Origin: Mesorhizobium sp. INR15
GTDB lineage: Bacteria > Pseudomonadota > Alphaproteobacteria > Rhizobiales > Rhizobiaceae
Reading direction: 5' to 3'
Assembly: GCF_015500075.1 (NCBI RefSeq)
Contig: NZ_CP045496.1
Location: 4,412,001 to 4,476,000, forward strand
Length of the DNA: 64,000 nucleotides
Shown: positions 25,336-33,623 of the stretch, one piece after another
Position numbering within the stretch: position 1 is the first letter of the stretch
Layout: each line of letters begins with the position of its first letter
Translations under genes and position numbers: made by a program
Notes under the pieces: generated by a model
The model's database searches: none
What the model was told of the DNA's origin: nothing
The model's input: the letters and a program-made list of their open reading frames with translations, nothing else

Positions 25336-26193
25336 ATGAAAATCCTTGCGGCGACAGATTTTTCCACCCGTTCACAGCGAGCATTGCGGCGAGCCGGCCT
25401 TTTGGCCCGGGAGGTCAGCGCGGAACTCACACTCGTCCATGTCGTCGACAATGACCAACCCTCAGACATGCTCGACCTCGAAAGACGCGAGGCGCAGAGA
25501 TATCTTGAAGAACAAATGGCCTCGATCGCCGAACTGCAGGGACTTCAGTGTAGTTTCGCGGTTGTCGCCGGCGATCCGTTCGACGGCCTTCTGAAGGCGG
25601 CCGAGGCGCGTTCGATCGATCTCATTGTGATGGGCGCGCATCGCAAGCAATTGCTACGCGATATTTTTGTCGGAACGACCATCGAACGTGTAATCCGTAC
25701 CGGCCCATGCCCGGTACTCATGGTGAATGCAGAGGTAGAGCAGTCATACAAAAAGGTGATGGCCGCTGTGGACATGTCCAAGCCATCCGCGCGCGCAATC
25801 AGGACGGCGAGGGAAACTGGGCTGATAGGCGACGCCAGTCTTTCGCTGGTCCATGGTTTCGATGCGTTCGCCAAGGGAAAAATGTCAAATGCTGGAATAG
25901 GCAAGGACGAGATAGCGCGCTACGTGGCGACAGAACGTTTGCAGGTGGGCAGGGAACTGGTCGCGTTTCTGGAAGCGAACGATTTTGGCGTCGACAACTG
26001 GTCACTGCGTATCAAGGAAGGAAGCCCCGTCGAAGCGATAATGGAGGCGATCAAGGAGGTGACGCCCGATCTTCTGGTGATCGGAACGCATGGCCGTTCG
26101 GGCCTCATCAAGGTGCTGCTGGGGAGCGTAGCAGAAAGTATTCTGCGATCGGTCGACGTGGACGTTTTTGCGGTGCCACCCATCCGACGTTGA
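25336..26193 (+). CDS. Universal stress protein, two-domain (285 aa)
   Basis: Tandem Usp domains, both with nucleotide-binding loops: GAHRKQLLRDIFVGTTIE in domain 1 and GTHGRSGLIKVLLGSVAE in domain 2. Starts MKILAATDFSTRSQRALRRA; domain 2 begins YKKVMAAVDMSKPSARAI. The intact GxxGx9G(S/T) loops suggest ATP binding, unlike domain 1 of the protein at 14669. A likely role is survival in non-growing or oxygen-limited cells. Monocistronic by position. Confidence 0.9.
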   Translation: MKILAATDFSTRSQRALRRAGLLAREVSAELTLVHVVDNDQPSDMLDLERREAQRYLEEQMASIAELQGLQCSFAVVAGDPFDGLLKAAEARSIDLIVMGAHRKQLLRDIFVGTTIERVIRTGPCPVLMVNAEVEQSYKKVMAAVDMSKPSARAIRTARETGLIGDASLSLVHGFDAFAKGKMSNAGIGKDEIARYVATERLQVGRELVAFLEANDFGVDNWSLRIKEGSPVEAIMEAIKEVTPDLLVIGTHGRSGLIKVLLGSVAESILRSVDVDVFAVPPIRR

Positions 26194-26681
26194 TCGAGGC
26201 CTATGCGTTAGATGATCGTCGTTGTTCGTCCTGGAATCCGCAGCCTCCTCGAATGGCGGGACGCCATCCATTGCCCTCCCTGCGGTCCGGTAAAGCGCCG
26301 CGCGCGCCAAGAGCATAGGCGGACTGGTGTCGTGACAGTCACGAATGGTGCGATCAGTATCGCCTGCATGACAGACGTTTACCCCCATCAGAAGAAGGCG
26401 GAAGAGCGTATGAAAATGTGGGCCGGGCTTGTGCCGACGTGCAAGCGAGAGGACGCCATCGTCAGCACGCTGGTCAACATCAGCGTTGCGAGGACCACTC
26501 AACTCGAGGCAGGAGCAGCTTGGAGAGTCCACCGACACCGATCAAGGATTCGAGTACATCGGCACGCACTATGCGGTGCAGTCGCCGCTGCGGAGTCTGA
26601 CGAAAGATGGCGTTCGACTGCTTCCGGCACGCGGTCAGCGGCACCTGTCGCCAGATGTGATTCAGTCCGTTCGACGCAGGC
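26194..26681. other. Intergenic stretch, nothing recognised
   Basis: Several overlapping frames exist on both strands, but none has a ribosome site or a recognisable sequence, and they contradict one another. Possibly decayed coding DNA. Confidence 0.4.
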
Positions 26682-26888
26682 CTAGTCGCGGCTTGCGCTA
26701 AGCAAGGTGGCTATCACAAGTTCTCTTCCCGTCCTGTTTATCCCGGTTCCGCGCGATCTCTCTTCCGCCAGCCCTAGGAATACAAGGCGTTCGGCCAATG
26801 CTTTCGACAGAGCCGGGTAGGGTCCGCGATTCATGCGCTTAAGCGCGGTCTGCTCCTCGTCGGTGAGATCACCCCACATAATCGTCAT
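26682..26888 (-). CDS. Small hypothetical protein, winged-helix-like (68 aa)
   Basis: Reads DLTDEEQTALKRMNRGPYP, LAERLVFLGLAEERSRG and INRTGRELV, a pattern (helix, helix, wing with Gly-Thr-Gly) like small MarR-type or HTH proteins common in rhizobia. No strong ribosome site. No charged DNA-binding tail. Function unknown. Confidence 0.5.
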   Translation of the reverse strand: MTIMWGDLTDEEQTALKRMNRGPYPALSKALAERLVFLGLAEERSRGTGINRTGRELVIATLLSASRD

Positions 26889-26962
26889 GCAACCATCCGG
26901 GTTCTGAATTGTCCAGCGACGGGCTGTGACCGTGAGTTCTTTGAGAACTGAAGACCTTGGGC

Positions 26963-27262
26963 CTATGGAACGGCATCTATACCGACAATGCCGCCTTCAT
27001 TCTCCAGAACGCCGATCCGCTTGACTTCCGAGCGGTTGAGTTTCAGGCGAACGCCGATACCGCCGCCATTCTCGACGATGAAAACGGCGCCGGCGTTTTC
27101 AAGCGCGGTTTGCAACGTGTCGCAGACAACCTGGTTGGGAACGCTGATCCGACGCTCGAATTCCTCGATGACCAACGCATCCACGCGTGAATTGCCGGAG
27201 AGCTTGTCACGGGTCCATTCGACCAGCGCGCGAGCGGCACGGCATTGAGCACCAGTGATCAT
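26963..27262 (-). CDS. XRE-like helix-turn-helix protein (99 aa)
   Basis: ATG 27262 follows AGGAG. Starts MITGAQCRAARALVEWTRDKL, the standard rhizobial XRE opening, then VIEEFERRISVPNQVVCDTLQTALENAGAVFI. The recognition helix region (SGNSRVDALVIEEF) departs from the usual form, so specificity is unclear. It is divergent from the operon beginning near 27586, with motif site D between. Confidence 0.75.
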   Translation of the reverse strand: MITGAQCRAARALVEWTRDKLSGNSRVDALVIEEFERRISVPNQVVCDTLQTALENAGAVFIVENGGGIGVRLKLNRSEVKRIGVLENEGGIVGIDAVP

Positions 27263-27585
27263 CGTAAAATCTCCTGCTACCGCTTTCGGGGCCGAAATCG
27301 CCGCTTGCTGAGAGCCAGAACATTCCGGGGCGCGATGGCTTAACCCAATCAAAAATGCATATCGTGTTCGAAAAGGGAAGGGCTGAGCTACGCGCCGCAA
27401 ACTAAATTCTGATGCAAAATAATTGTGCTAAAGCGGCAATAAATTTCGTTGGTCTTGCAGATAAGGATGAGTGAAGCTCGTGCGTAGCGAAATTGACAGA
27501 TTGGGTGCCAGCCAGCAGATCTCAAGCCAGGCGGAGCTCTTGGCGATATCGCGCGAAGGGCACCTTTGGGTCGGCGACGATGATA
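27263..27585. other. Divergent control region holding motif site D
   Basis: Contains the 31-bp motif at 27422. A reverse-strand frame (27388-27759) crosses the region but has no ribosome site and an implausible composition. Confidence 0.5.
27422..27452 (+). promoter_or_regulatory. 31-bp LysR-type motif, site D
   Basis: Reads ATTGTGCTAAAGC-GGC-AATAAATTTCGTTGG. It precedes the five-gene operon ending with the hydantoinase gene. Weakest match of the five at positions 5 and 30. Confidence 0.5.
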
Positions 27586-28107
27586 ATGGACAGGCTTGAA
27601 CACGATTTCGGCAGAATACTTTCCGGCAGGGACCTTCAGCGTCATGTGGTCGGGCGAATGGTATCTGCCGACCGCCTCGACGTAGATGGCCGCGGCCCAA
27701 TCACTCCTTCGGATGACAATACCCTCAAGATACGGCTGCGCGAAGAACTGCTCCTGCAAGCACAGACCCGGCTGCCGATCACCTATGCAAGACTGGCTGA
27801 GAGCATGGTTGGTTCACACGCGACAGGCGTGATCCGGGATGCCCTCGAAGAACTGATGGACGACGATGCGGACAAAGGCCTGCCATTGGTTGCGGCTATT
27901 GCCGTGAAGGCGCTCGAGCCCGGTTTGCCCGCTCCCTGGTTCTTCTGGAAAGCCGAGGACATGGGGCTGTTCGCTGGCGATCCAGCCAATCTGGAAGCCT
28001 ATGCTTTCCATGCAAGGCAGTTCTATCGCGCGATCCACCTCCATGCTGGCAATGGGCAAGCCTCTGGAACGACCTTGCCGCCGTTCCTGTCGCCTGCAGG
28101 CAGGTGA
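27586..28107 (+). CDS. Hypothetical protein leading the CBS/globin operon (about 173 aa)
   Basis: The well-supported part includes NTLKIRLREELLLQAQTRLPITYARLAESM and a C-terminal half with DALEELMDDDADKGLPLVAAIAVKAL and PWFFWKAEDMGLFAG (segments shown separately). Looks like a small winged-helix fold followed by an alpha-helical region. The start is uncertain: ATG 27586, ATG 27580 and ATG 27658 are all possible and none has a good ribosome site. It ends 11 bp before the CBS-BON gene. Confidence 0.55.
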   Translation: MDRLEHDFGRILSGRDLQRHVVGRMVSADRLDVDGRGPITPSDDNTLKIRLREELLLQAQTRLPITYARLAESMVGSHATGVIRDALEELMDDDADKGLPLVAAIAVKALEPGLPAPWFFWKAEDMGLFAGDPANLEAYAFHARQFYRAIHLHAGNGQASGTTLPPFLSPAGR

Positions 28108-28118
28108 AGGAGACCGAA

Positions 28119-28817
28119 ATGCTGATCGCCAAGGACGTCATGACGTCACCGGTCATTTCCGTAGAGCCGGACAGTACGGTGGATGAGGTCGCCGATGTTC
28201 TTCTGTCGCACGGGATCAGCGCGGTGCCGGTGATTGATCGAGGTGCGCTGCTGGGCATTGTCAGTGAAGGAGATCTGATCCGCCGGGCGGAGATCGGTAC
28301 CGCGCCACAGGGCCGTTCCTGGTGGAGTCATTTTTTTTCCAACAACGCGGTCCAGGCGGAAGTCTATGTCAAGTCTCATTCCGAGCATGTGATCGACGTC
28401 ATGACACAGCCGGTCGCGACGGTGGTCGAGAGTACACCAGTCGCCGAGATCGCAACCCTGCTTGAACACAATCGGATCAAGCGTGTTCCGGTGCTCCGCG
28501 ACGGCCAGGTGGTGGGGATCGTCAGTCGCGCCAATCTGGTGCGGGCCCTTGTTGTTGCCAGGAAAGGTTGGCGCGCTCCGACCTGGCATGACGACAGCAG
28601 TATCAGGCTCGAGATCGTCGACGCCTTGCGCTCCGAATCATGGCCCTCGACCGGAAGTTCGGACGTAACCGTGACCAACGGCGTGGTCACCTTTTGGGGA
28701 GCTTACCTGTCGGAGCAGGAGCGGAAAGCCTCGCTCATTCTGGCTGAAAATATCGCTGGCGTACGGGCTATCGACGATCATCGCATTCCCCTCGACATGA
28801 CCTACGTCGTGCTCTGA
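28119..28817 (+). CDS. CBS-domain pair plus BON domain protein (232 aa)
   Basis: ATG 28119 follows AAGGAG. Two CBS motifs (KDVMTSPVISVEPDSTVDEV ... IDVMTQPVATVVESTPVAEI) form a Bateman pair over residues 1-150; residues 160-230 form a BON domain (LEIVDALRSESW, VTVTNGVVTFWGAYLSEQE, GVRAIDDHRI). The combination is frequent in low-oxygen/energy-stress regulons, with CBS sensing adenine nucleotides. Followed 8 bp later by a globin gene, so they are cotranscribed. Confidence 0.9.
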   Translation: MLIAKDVMTSPVISVEPDSTVDEVADVLLSHGISAVPVIDRGALLGIVSEGDLIRRAEIGTAPQGRSWWSHFFSNNAVQAEVYVKSHSEHVIDVMTQPVATVVESTPVAEIATLLEHNRIKRVPVLRDGQVVGIVSRANLVRALVVARKGWRAPTWHDDSSIRLEIVDALRSESWPSTGSSDVTVTNGVVTFWGAYLSEQERKASLILAENIAGVRAIDDHRIPLDMTYVVL

Positions 28818-28825
28818 GGGAGCCT

Positions 28826-29239
28826 GTGCTGGATCTGAGTGTGCCCTTGACGCAAACAGTTCCGATTTCCGACGAGCAGATTCGTCAGCTCTTCGACTTC
28901 TTCTATGGCAAGATCCGCGTCGATCCCGATCTTGGCCCGATGTTCGAGCGCGCCATCCCGGGCGATTGGGTGCCGCATCTGCCGAAGATGTACGATTTCT
29001 GGTCTTCGGTCATGCTTACCAAATACAAAGGAAATCCCGTCGCCGTCCATCAACGCATCGAAGGATTGGAGATCGGTCTTTTCGATCGTTGGCTCGATTT
29101 GTTCGGCGAGAGCTGCGGTGAGTTGCTGGACGAGGAGACAGCGGGACTCTTCTGGTTGAAGGCGGTCCGCATCGCCGAGAGCCTGAAGCTCGCCTTGTTC
29201 TACCGTCCGGATCGGCGGTGGCCAGAGAGCGCATTATGA
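28826..29239 (+). CDS. Group III truncated haemoglobin 2 (137 aa)
   Basis: GTG 28826 preceded by GAGGGAG. Segments ISDEQIRQLFDFFYGKIRVD, MYDFWSSVMLTKYKG, AVHQRIEGLEIGLFDRWLDLF place it in the trHbIII class; the histidine in AVHQRIEGL is the expected proximal ligand. Stop overlaps the fdxA start (ATGA). Its coupling to a 7Fe ferredoxin suggests the ferredoxin may reduce the haem. Divergent from the globin at 3823. Confidence 0.88.
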   Translation: MLDLSVPLTQTVPISDEQIRQLFDFFYGKIRVDPDLGPMFERAIPGDWVPHLPKMYDFWSSVMLTKYKGNPVAVHQRIEGLEIGLFDRWLDLFGESCGELLDEETAGLFWLKAVRIAESLKLALFYRPDRRWPESAL

Positions 29240-29574
29240 CGTTCGTCGTCACCGACAATTGCATCAAATGCAAATACATGGATTGCGTGGAGGTCTGCCC
29301 AGTCGACTGTTTCTACGAGGGCGAAAACATGCTCGTCATCCATCCCGACGAGTGCATTGACTGCGGCGTCTGTGAGCCCGAATGCCCGGCCAAAGCCATT
29401 TTTCCCGATACCGGGCCTGGTCTCGACGATTGGCTCGCGCTGAACGCTGAGTACGCGTCGCTGTGGCCCAACATCGCGATCAAGCGTGATCCACCCGCCG
29501 ACGCCAACGCGTTCGACGGAGAAGCCAACAAACTCGTGAAATATTTCTCACCAGAACCCGGGCTGGGCGACTGA
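29236..29574 (+). CDS. fdxA: 7Fe ferredoxin FdxA (112 aa)
   Basis: Starts MTFVVTDNCIKCKYMDCVEV with ligands C-x2-C-x4-C-x3-C-P (CIKCKYMDCVEVCPVDC), then CIDCGVCEPECPAKAI as the [4Fe-4S] set. The first cluster's pattern is that of the [3Fe-4S]/[4Fe-4S] FdI/FdxA type, and the C-terminal extension (LNAEYASLWPNI) is also typical. Start overlaps the globin stop. Confidence 0.93.
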   Translation: MTFVVTDNCIKCKYMDCVEVCPVDCFYEGENMLVIHPDECIDCGVCEPECPAKAIFPDTGPGLDDWLALNAEYASLWPNIAIKRDPPADANAFDGEANKLVKYFSPEPGLGD

Positions 29575-29579
29575 TCAAA

Positions 29580-31598
29580 ATGAACGCATATACGCACCAG
29601 CCGTCACCACTGTATCTGGGCATCGACACCGGCGGCACGTACACCGATGCCGTGCTCTGGTCGGAATCCGCAGGCATCGTAGCCAAGGCCAAATCGCTGA
29701 CAACGCGGCACGATCTTGCCGAGGGCATTGCCGGCGCTGTTGACGCTGTTTTGTCCCAGGCTGCCATCGAATCCTGCGCGATCAAGCTCGTCTCGATGTC
29801 GACCACGCTCGCAACCAACGCCCTCGTCGAAGGGCAGGGCGGGCGGGTCGCGCTGGTGATGGTGGGCTTCGCTGAAGCCGATCTTGCCCGGAACGGATTG
29901 TCAAAAGCCCTCGGCTCCGATCCCGTGATCTTTTGCCCGGGCGGACATGACGTCCACGGAGATCCGCGTCAACTGGTGCTGGACGCTCTTGTGGCTGCGC
30001 TGCCGTCTCTCGCCGACTCGGTTTCAGGCGTCGCCGTGGCCTCCTATTTCGCGGTTCGCAATCCCGAACATGAGATCGCTGTACGTGACGTCATCCGCGA
30101 GCGTACGGGGCTTGCGGTGACCTGTTCGCACGAACTGTCGTCGAAGCTCGGCGGCCCGCGTCGGGCGCTGACCACGCTCCTCAATGCGCGACTGATCTCG
30201 ATGATTGATCGCCTTATCGACGCCACCGAGGGCTTTCTGGCAAGACGCGGGATCGTCGCTCCGCTCATGGTCGTGCGCGGCGACGGCGCGCTCATTACCG
30301 CTGAATTCGCCCGCGCCCGGCCGATCGAGACCATCCTATCAGGACCAGCGGCAAGCCTGGTGGGGGCGCGGTACATGACCGGCATCGATGACGCAGTGGT
30401 GTCCGACATCGGCGGCACCACCACCGACGTCGCCGTCCTCGACGGCGGCCGCCTGCGGCTCGATCCGGAAGGCGCCACCGTCGGCGGAATGCGAACCATG
30501 GTGGAAGCCGTCGCCATGCGCACCTTTGGCCTCGGTGGAGATTCGGAAGTCTCGCTTCATGAGCGGTCGCTGACATCGACGATCGTGCTCGGGCCCCGTC
30601 GGCTGGTGCCGCTGGCGCTCGCCGCGGTGAAGCACGACGATGCCATATACAATGGCCTCAAGCGGCAATTGCTCCCTCCCAACACCAGCAGGCTGGACGG
30701 CCGTTTCGCGTTGCGCACGGGTTTGCCCGAGCGTCTAGCTGCAGGCCTGACGGTTACCGAGGCGCGGCTCTATGCTGACATTTCGGCAGTTCCCGCCGCG
30801 CTCGATCGGCTGCTCGTGTCGACGTCACAGGTCGCGACACTCAATCGCCTGGTCGCACGTGGTCTAGTGCATATCGTGGGCTTCACGCCGTCCGACGCGG
30901 CCCATGTGCTTGGCCGGCAAGGGAACTGGGATCCTGTCGCGGCTCGACTGGGCGCCGAATTGTTCGCACGCAAGCGCGACGGCCAGGCACATCGCGTCGC
31001 CAAGGGTGCTGAAGCTTTTTCCGAGATGGTTCTCACCGCGGTGACCCGACGTTCTGCCGAAGCCATTCTTGAAACGGTCTTTTCCGAGGATGGGATGGAT
31101 GGCGACGTCTCGGTTGCCAATCCGCTGGTTCAGCGGGCGGTTGGCCGGCGCGGTGGCATGGCGCGGCTGTCGATCGCACTCGACCGACCGGTGATCGGCC
31201 TCGGCGCCTCGGCATCGCTGCACTATGCTGGTCTGCCGTATTTGATTGGCAACGAATGCAGCATTGCGGAACACGCCGATGTCGCAAACGCACTGGGTGC
31301 CGTCGTCGGGCAGGTGCGGATCTCGGCGGAAGCGCGCGTCAGCCAGCCGGAGATAGGGTTATTCCGCCTGAATTCAGGCGAGCGGCTGGACGACTATGAC
31401 ACCGAGGACGAAGCAATGGCGGCCGCCGAAGCCCATATTCGCGCCTTGGCGGCAGGTCTCGCCGAGCGCGCCGGGACCGACCAGGCACGGATCGAGATCG
31501 CACGGGACATAAGGGTTGCCACAATCGAAGGTGAACGCAGTTTCGTCGAAGCCATCGTCGTCGCGACTGCCACCGGACGGCCGCGCATCGCGTCATGA
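29580..31598 (+). CDS. Hydantoinase A/5-oxoprolinase-family protein (672 aa)
   Basis: Begins YLGIDTGGTYTDAVLW, the actin-like HyuA/oxoprolinase N-terminus, followed by STTLATNALVEGQGG, the second phosphate motif DIGGTTTDVAVLDGG and VEAVAMRTFGLGGDS. Only the HyuA-type subunit is present; no HyuB. It follows fdxA by 5 bp and closes the operon. Substrate is unknown; family members open cyclic amides with ATP. Length is normal for HyuA. Confidence 0.85.
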   Translation: MNAYTHQPSPLYLGIDTGGTYTDAVLWSESAGIVAKAKSLTTRHDLAEGIAGAVDAVLSQAAIESCAIKLVSMSTTLATNALVEGQGGRVALVMVGFAEADLARNGLSKALGSDPVIFCPGGHDVHGDPRQLVLDALVAALPSLADSVSGVAVASYFAVRNPEHEIAVRDVIRERTGLAVTCSHELSSKLGGPRRALTTLLNARLISMIDRLIDATEGFLARRGIVAPLMVVRGDGALITAEFARARPIETILSGPAASLVGARYMTGIDDAVVSDIGGTTTDVAVLDGGRLRLDPEGATVGGMRTMVEAVAMRTFGLGGDSEVSLHERSLTSTIVLGPRRLVPLALAAVKHDDAIYNGLKRQLLPPNTSRLDGRFALRTGLPERLAAGLTVTEARLYADISAVPAALDRLLVSTSQVATLNRLVARGLVHIVGFTPSDAAHVLGRQGNWDPVAARLGAELFARKRDGQAHRVAKGAEAFSEMVLTAVTRRSAEAILETVFSEDGMDGDVSVANPLVQRAVGRRGGMARLSIALDRPVIGLGASASLHYAGLPYLIGNECSIAEHADVANALGAVVGQVRISAEARVSQPEIGLFRLNSGERLDDYDTEDEAMAAAEAHIRALAAGLAERAGTDQARIEIARDIRVATIEGERSFVEAIVVATATGRPRIAS

Positions 31599-31672
31599 CG
31601 CAGATCAGTTCTGCGCTGCGATGAAGCCTTCGTCCTACTACAACAGGGCTCGTCTACGTTATGGAGGAACTG

Positions 31673-31786
31673 ATGAAGTTTACCCTGTTGCTGCGCGACC
31701 GTTCCGGATACCTGACCGATCGCCATTCCGAGCACGTCGATAGCGCCGAAGAGGTTGCTAACCGGGTCAACCAGCGGTCGATCTGA
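31673..31786 (+). CDS. Small hypothetical protein (37 aa)
   Basis: ATG 31673 has GGAGG six bases upstream. The product begins MKFTLLLRDRSGYLTDRHSE and ends NRVNQRSI. Soluble, charged. Located just before the ArsR promoter. Support rests on the ribosome site and codon use. Confidence 0.45.
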   Translation: MKFTLLLRDRSGYLTDRHSEHVDSAEEVANRVNQRSI

Positions 31787-31826
31787 TGTCGACGAAACTC
31801 CTATTTCGATAACTTTCGAAATTCGT

Positions 31827-31855
31827 TTGACCGATGTCCAAGTCGCGCCTATACA
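31827..31855 (+). promoter_or_regulatory. Promoter of the ArsR operon, likely leaderless
   Basis: TTGACC (31827) and TATACA (31850) are 17 bp apart. The predicted start of transcription falls at or beside the ATG at 31863, and no ribosome site precedes the ATG. An inverted pair TTCGATAA / TTTCGAA just upstream (31805-31821) may be the repressor site. Confidence 0.6.
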
Positions 31856-31862
31856 TTTTTCC

Positions 31863-32201
31863 ATGAAACTCGAACAAGCAGCTTCCCAACTCGAAAGCCT
31901 CGGCAATCCGACGCGGCTTCAGCTCTACCGCGTACTGGTTAGGGCAGGGGACGAAGGACTTCCGGTCGGCAGCATCCAGGAGAAACTTGAGATCCCCTCG
32001 TCGACACTGTCGCACCATCTCAAGCGGCTGGTCGATACGGGTCTCGTGACCCAGGAACGCCAGGCAACAACGCTGATCTGCCGCGCCAACTATCCAGGGA
32101 TGAATGCGCTGATTGGCTATTTGGCCGACGAATGCTGTGCCGACGCAAAGTGTGCGCCGTCGGCCAGCAAAGTTATCGCCTGGTTTTTTTTGCCTGAATA
32201 A
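31863..32201 (+). CDS. ArsR-family repressor (112 aa)
   Basis: Winged helix: LGNPTRLQLYRVLVRAGDEGL, IPSSTLSHHLKRLVDTGLVTQ. The C-terminal ECCADAKCAPS places three cysteines close together, a likely metal or metalloid site rather than the canonical alpha-3 CVC motif, which is missing. It heads a unit with a flavoprotein and MFS exporter. mRNA probably leaderless. Confidence 0.85.
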   Translation: MKLEQAASQLESLGNPTRLQLYRVLVRAGDEGLPVGSIQEKLEIPSSTLSHHLKRLVDTGLVTQERQATTLICRANYPGMNALIGYLADECCADAKCAPSASKVIAWFFLPE

Positions 32202-32228
32202 TTCGAAGATGCTGGAAGGATCGAACAA

Positions 32229-33623
32229 GTGAACGACATCGCAAATCTCCCGGTGGCCGTCATCGGCGCCGGTCCCGTCGGCCTCGCAGTGGCCGCCCAC
32301 CTGATCAGCCGTGGACTGAAGGTGAAGGTTTACGAGTCCGGTCCGCAAGCCGGTTCGAATCTTCTGGATTGGCGTCATGTGCGCGTTTTCACGCCATGGC
32401 GTTATTGTGTTGACGCTGTCGCCAGGCAGTTGCTCGAGGGCCATGGCTGGACCATGCCCGAGTTCGAGGCATTTCCCACCGCTGATGAAATCGTCGACCA
32501 ATATATCGGTCCGCTCGCGCAGCTTCCGGAACTCGCACCGTCCATCGAAACCAATGCCCGTGTCATCGCCGTGTCCCGCTGGGGTGCCGACAAGGTCGTC
32601 AGCAAGGGGCGTGAACAGCGGCCCTTCATGCTGATGGTTGAAACCGCGACCGGCATGCGCCGGGATATGGCCCGCGCCGTCATCGATGCGTCAGGCACAT
32701 GGCAAACACCGAACCCGCTGGGCGCAGGCGGCCTATCCGCTGAAGGCGAGAAGGAGTTCAGCGACCGGATTGCCTATGGCATACCGGATGTCCTCGGCCG
32801 GGACCGCCATCTCTATGCGGGTCGCACGACGCTCGTGGCAGGGGCCGGTCATTCCGCTGCCAATGCCTTGCTGGAACTGGCCAAGCTTTCAGAAAGCGCT
32901 CCAGGCACCTCTGCAATCTGGACGACACGCGGCACCGACTTGGTCCGGATCTACGGTGGCGGCGATGCTGACGCGTTACCGGCACGCGGAGAGCTCGGCT
33001 CCGAAGTCAGGGACCTTGCAGAAAGTGGCCGCGTCCGGCTTGTCACCGGCTTTGCCACCACAGCCATCCGTGAGGTTGACGGTCGCCTGCTTGTGGACGG
33101 GCAAACCAAAGATGGTCTTCAAACCATCGGTCCCGTCGATGCGATAATTGCGGCCACGGGCCAGCGCCCGGACCTCGCCCTGACCCGGGAGTTGCGGCTC
33201 GATCTTGATCCATGGCTTGAAAGCGCCAAAGCGCTCGGCCCGCTCATCGATCCCAACGAGCACTCTTGCGGGGACGTTCCCCCGCATGGTCACCGTGAAC
33301 TCAGTCATCCGGAACCGGGCTTCTATACGGTCGGAATCAAAAGCTATGGTCGGGCACCGACATTCCTGCTGCTGACCGGCTACGAACAGGTCCGCTCCGT
33401 CGTTGCGGCGATCGCCGGCGATATGGCGGCGGCCGACGCGGTGAGGCTGGTTCTGCCGGAGACCGGAGTGTGCACGGTGCCGGCATTGGTTTTCGGATCA
33501 TCGGCCGAAGGCTGCTGTGGTGGCCCGCCGCCTGTGGCGGCTGATGCCTGCTGTGTTGCGGACGCGCAAGCCAAGGAGAAGGGCAAGGCTGGCTGCGGCT
33601 GCGGCTGCAGCGCCGCAGCATGA
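32229..33623 (+). CDS. FAD-dependent oxidoreductase with Cys-rich tail, ArsO-like (464 aa)
   Basis: Two-dinucleotide-binding flavoprotein: FAD site AVIGAGPVGLAVAAHLISRG, NAD(P) site VAGAGHSAANALLELA. The C-terminal 45 residues carry CCGGPPP, CC and CGCGC clusters, suggesting metal or thiol binding. Lies between an ArsR repressor and an MFS transporter; the trio resembles arsR-arsO-arsK-type operons in rhizobia, where ArsO is a putative flavin monooxygenase of arsenic metabolism. The substrate is inferred from context only. Confidence 0.8.
   Translation: MNDIANLPVAVIGAGPVGLAVAAHLISRGLKVKVYESGPQAGSNLLDWRHVRVFTPWRYCVDAVARQLLEGHGWTMPEFEAFPTADEIVDQYIGPLAQLPELAPSIETNARVIAVSRWGADKVVSKGREQRPFMLMVETATGMRRDMARAVIDASGTWQTPNPLGAGGLSAEGEKEFSDRIAYGIPDVLGRDRHLYAGRTTLVAGAGHSAANALLELAKLSESAPGTSAIWTTRGTDLVRIYGGGDADALPARGELGSEVRDLAESGRVRLVTGFATTAIREVDGRLLVDGQTKDGLQTIGPVDAIIAATGQRPDLALTRELRLDLDPWLESAKALGPLIDPNEHSCGDVPPHGHRELSHPEPGFYTVGIKSYGRAPTFLLLTGYEQVRSVVAAIAGDMAAADAVRLVLPETGVCTVPALVFGSSAEGCCGGPPPVAADACCVADAQAKEKGKAGCGCGCSAAA

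Noticed and set aside
26338..26685. Possible coding remnant between the USP gene and 26682
   Set aside because: Competing frames of equal length, none with a start signal or family similarity.
31799..31829. Sixth copy of the 31-bp motif ahead of the ArsR gene
   Set aside because: Only the right half (AAATTCGTTTG) matches; the ATTGC half is absent. The segment is better explained as the ArsR promoter and operator.
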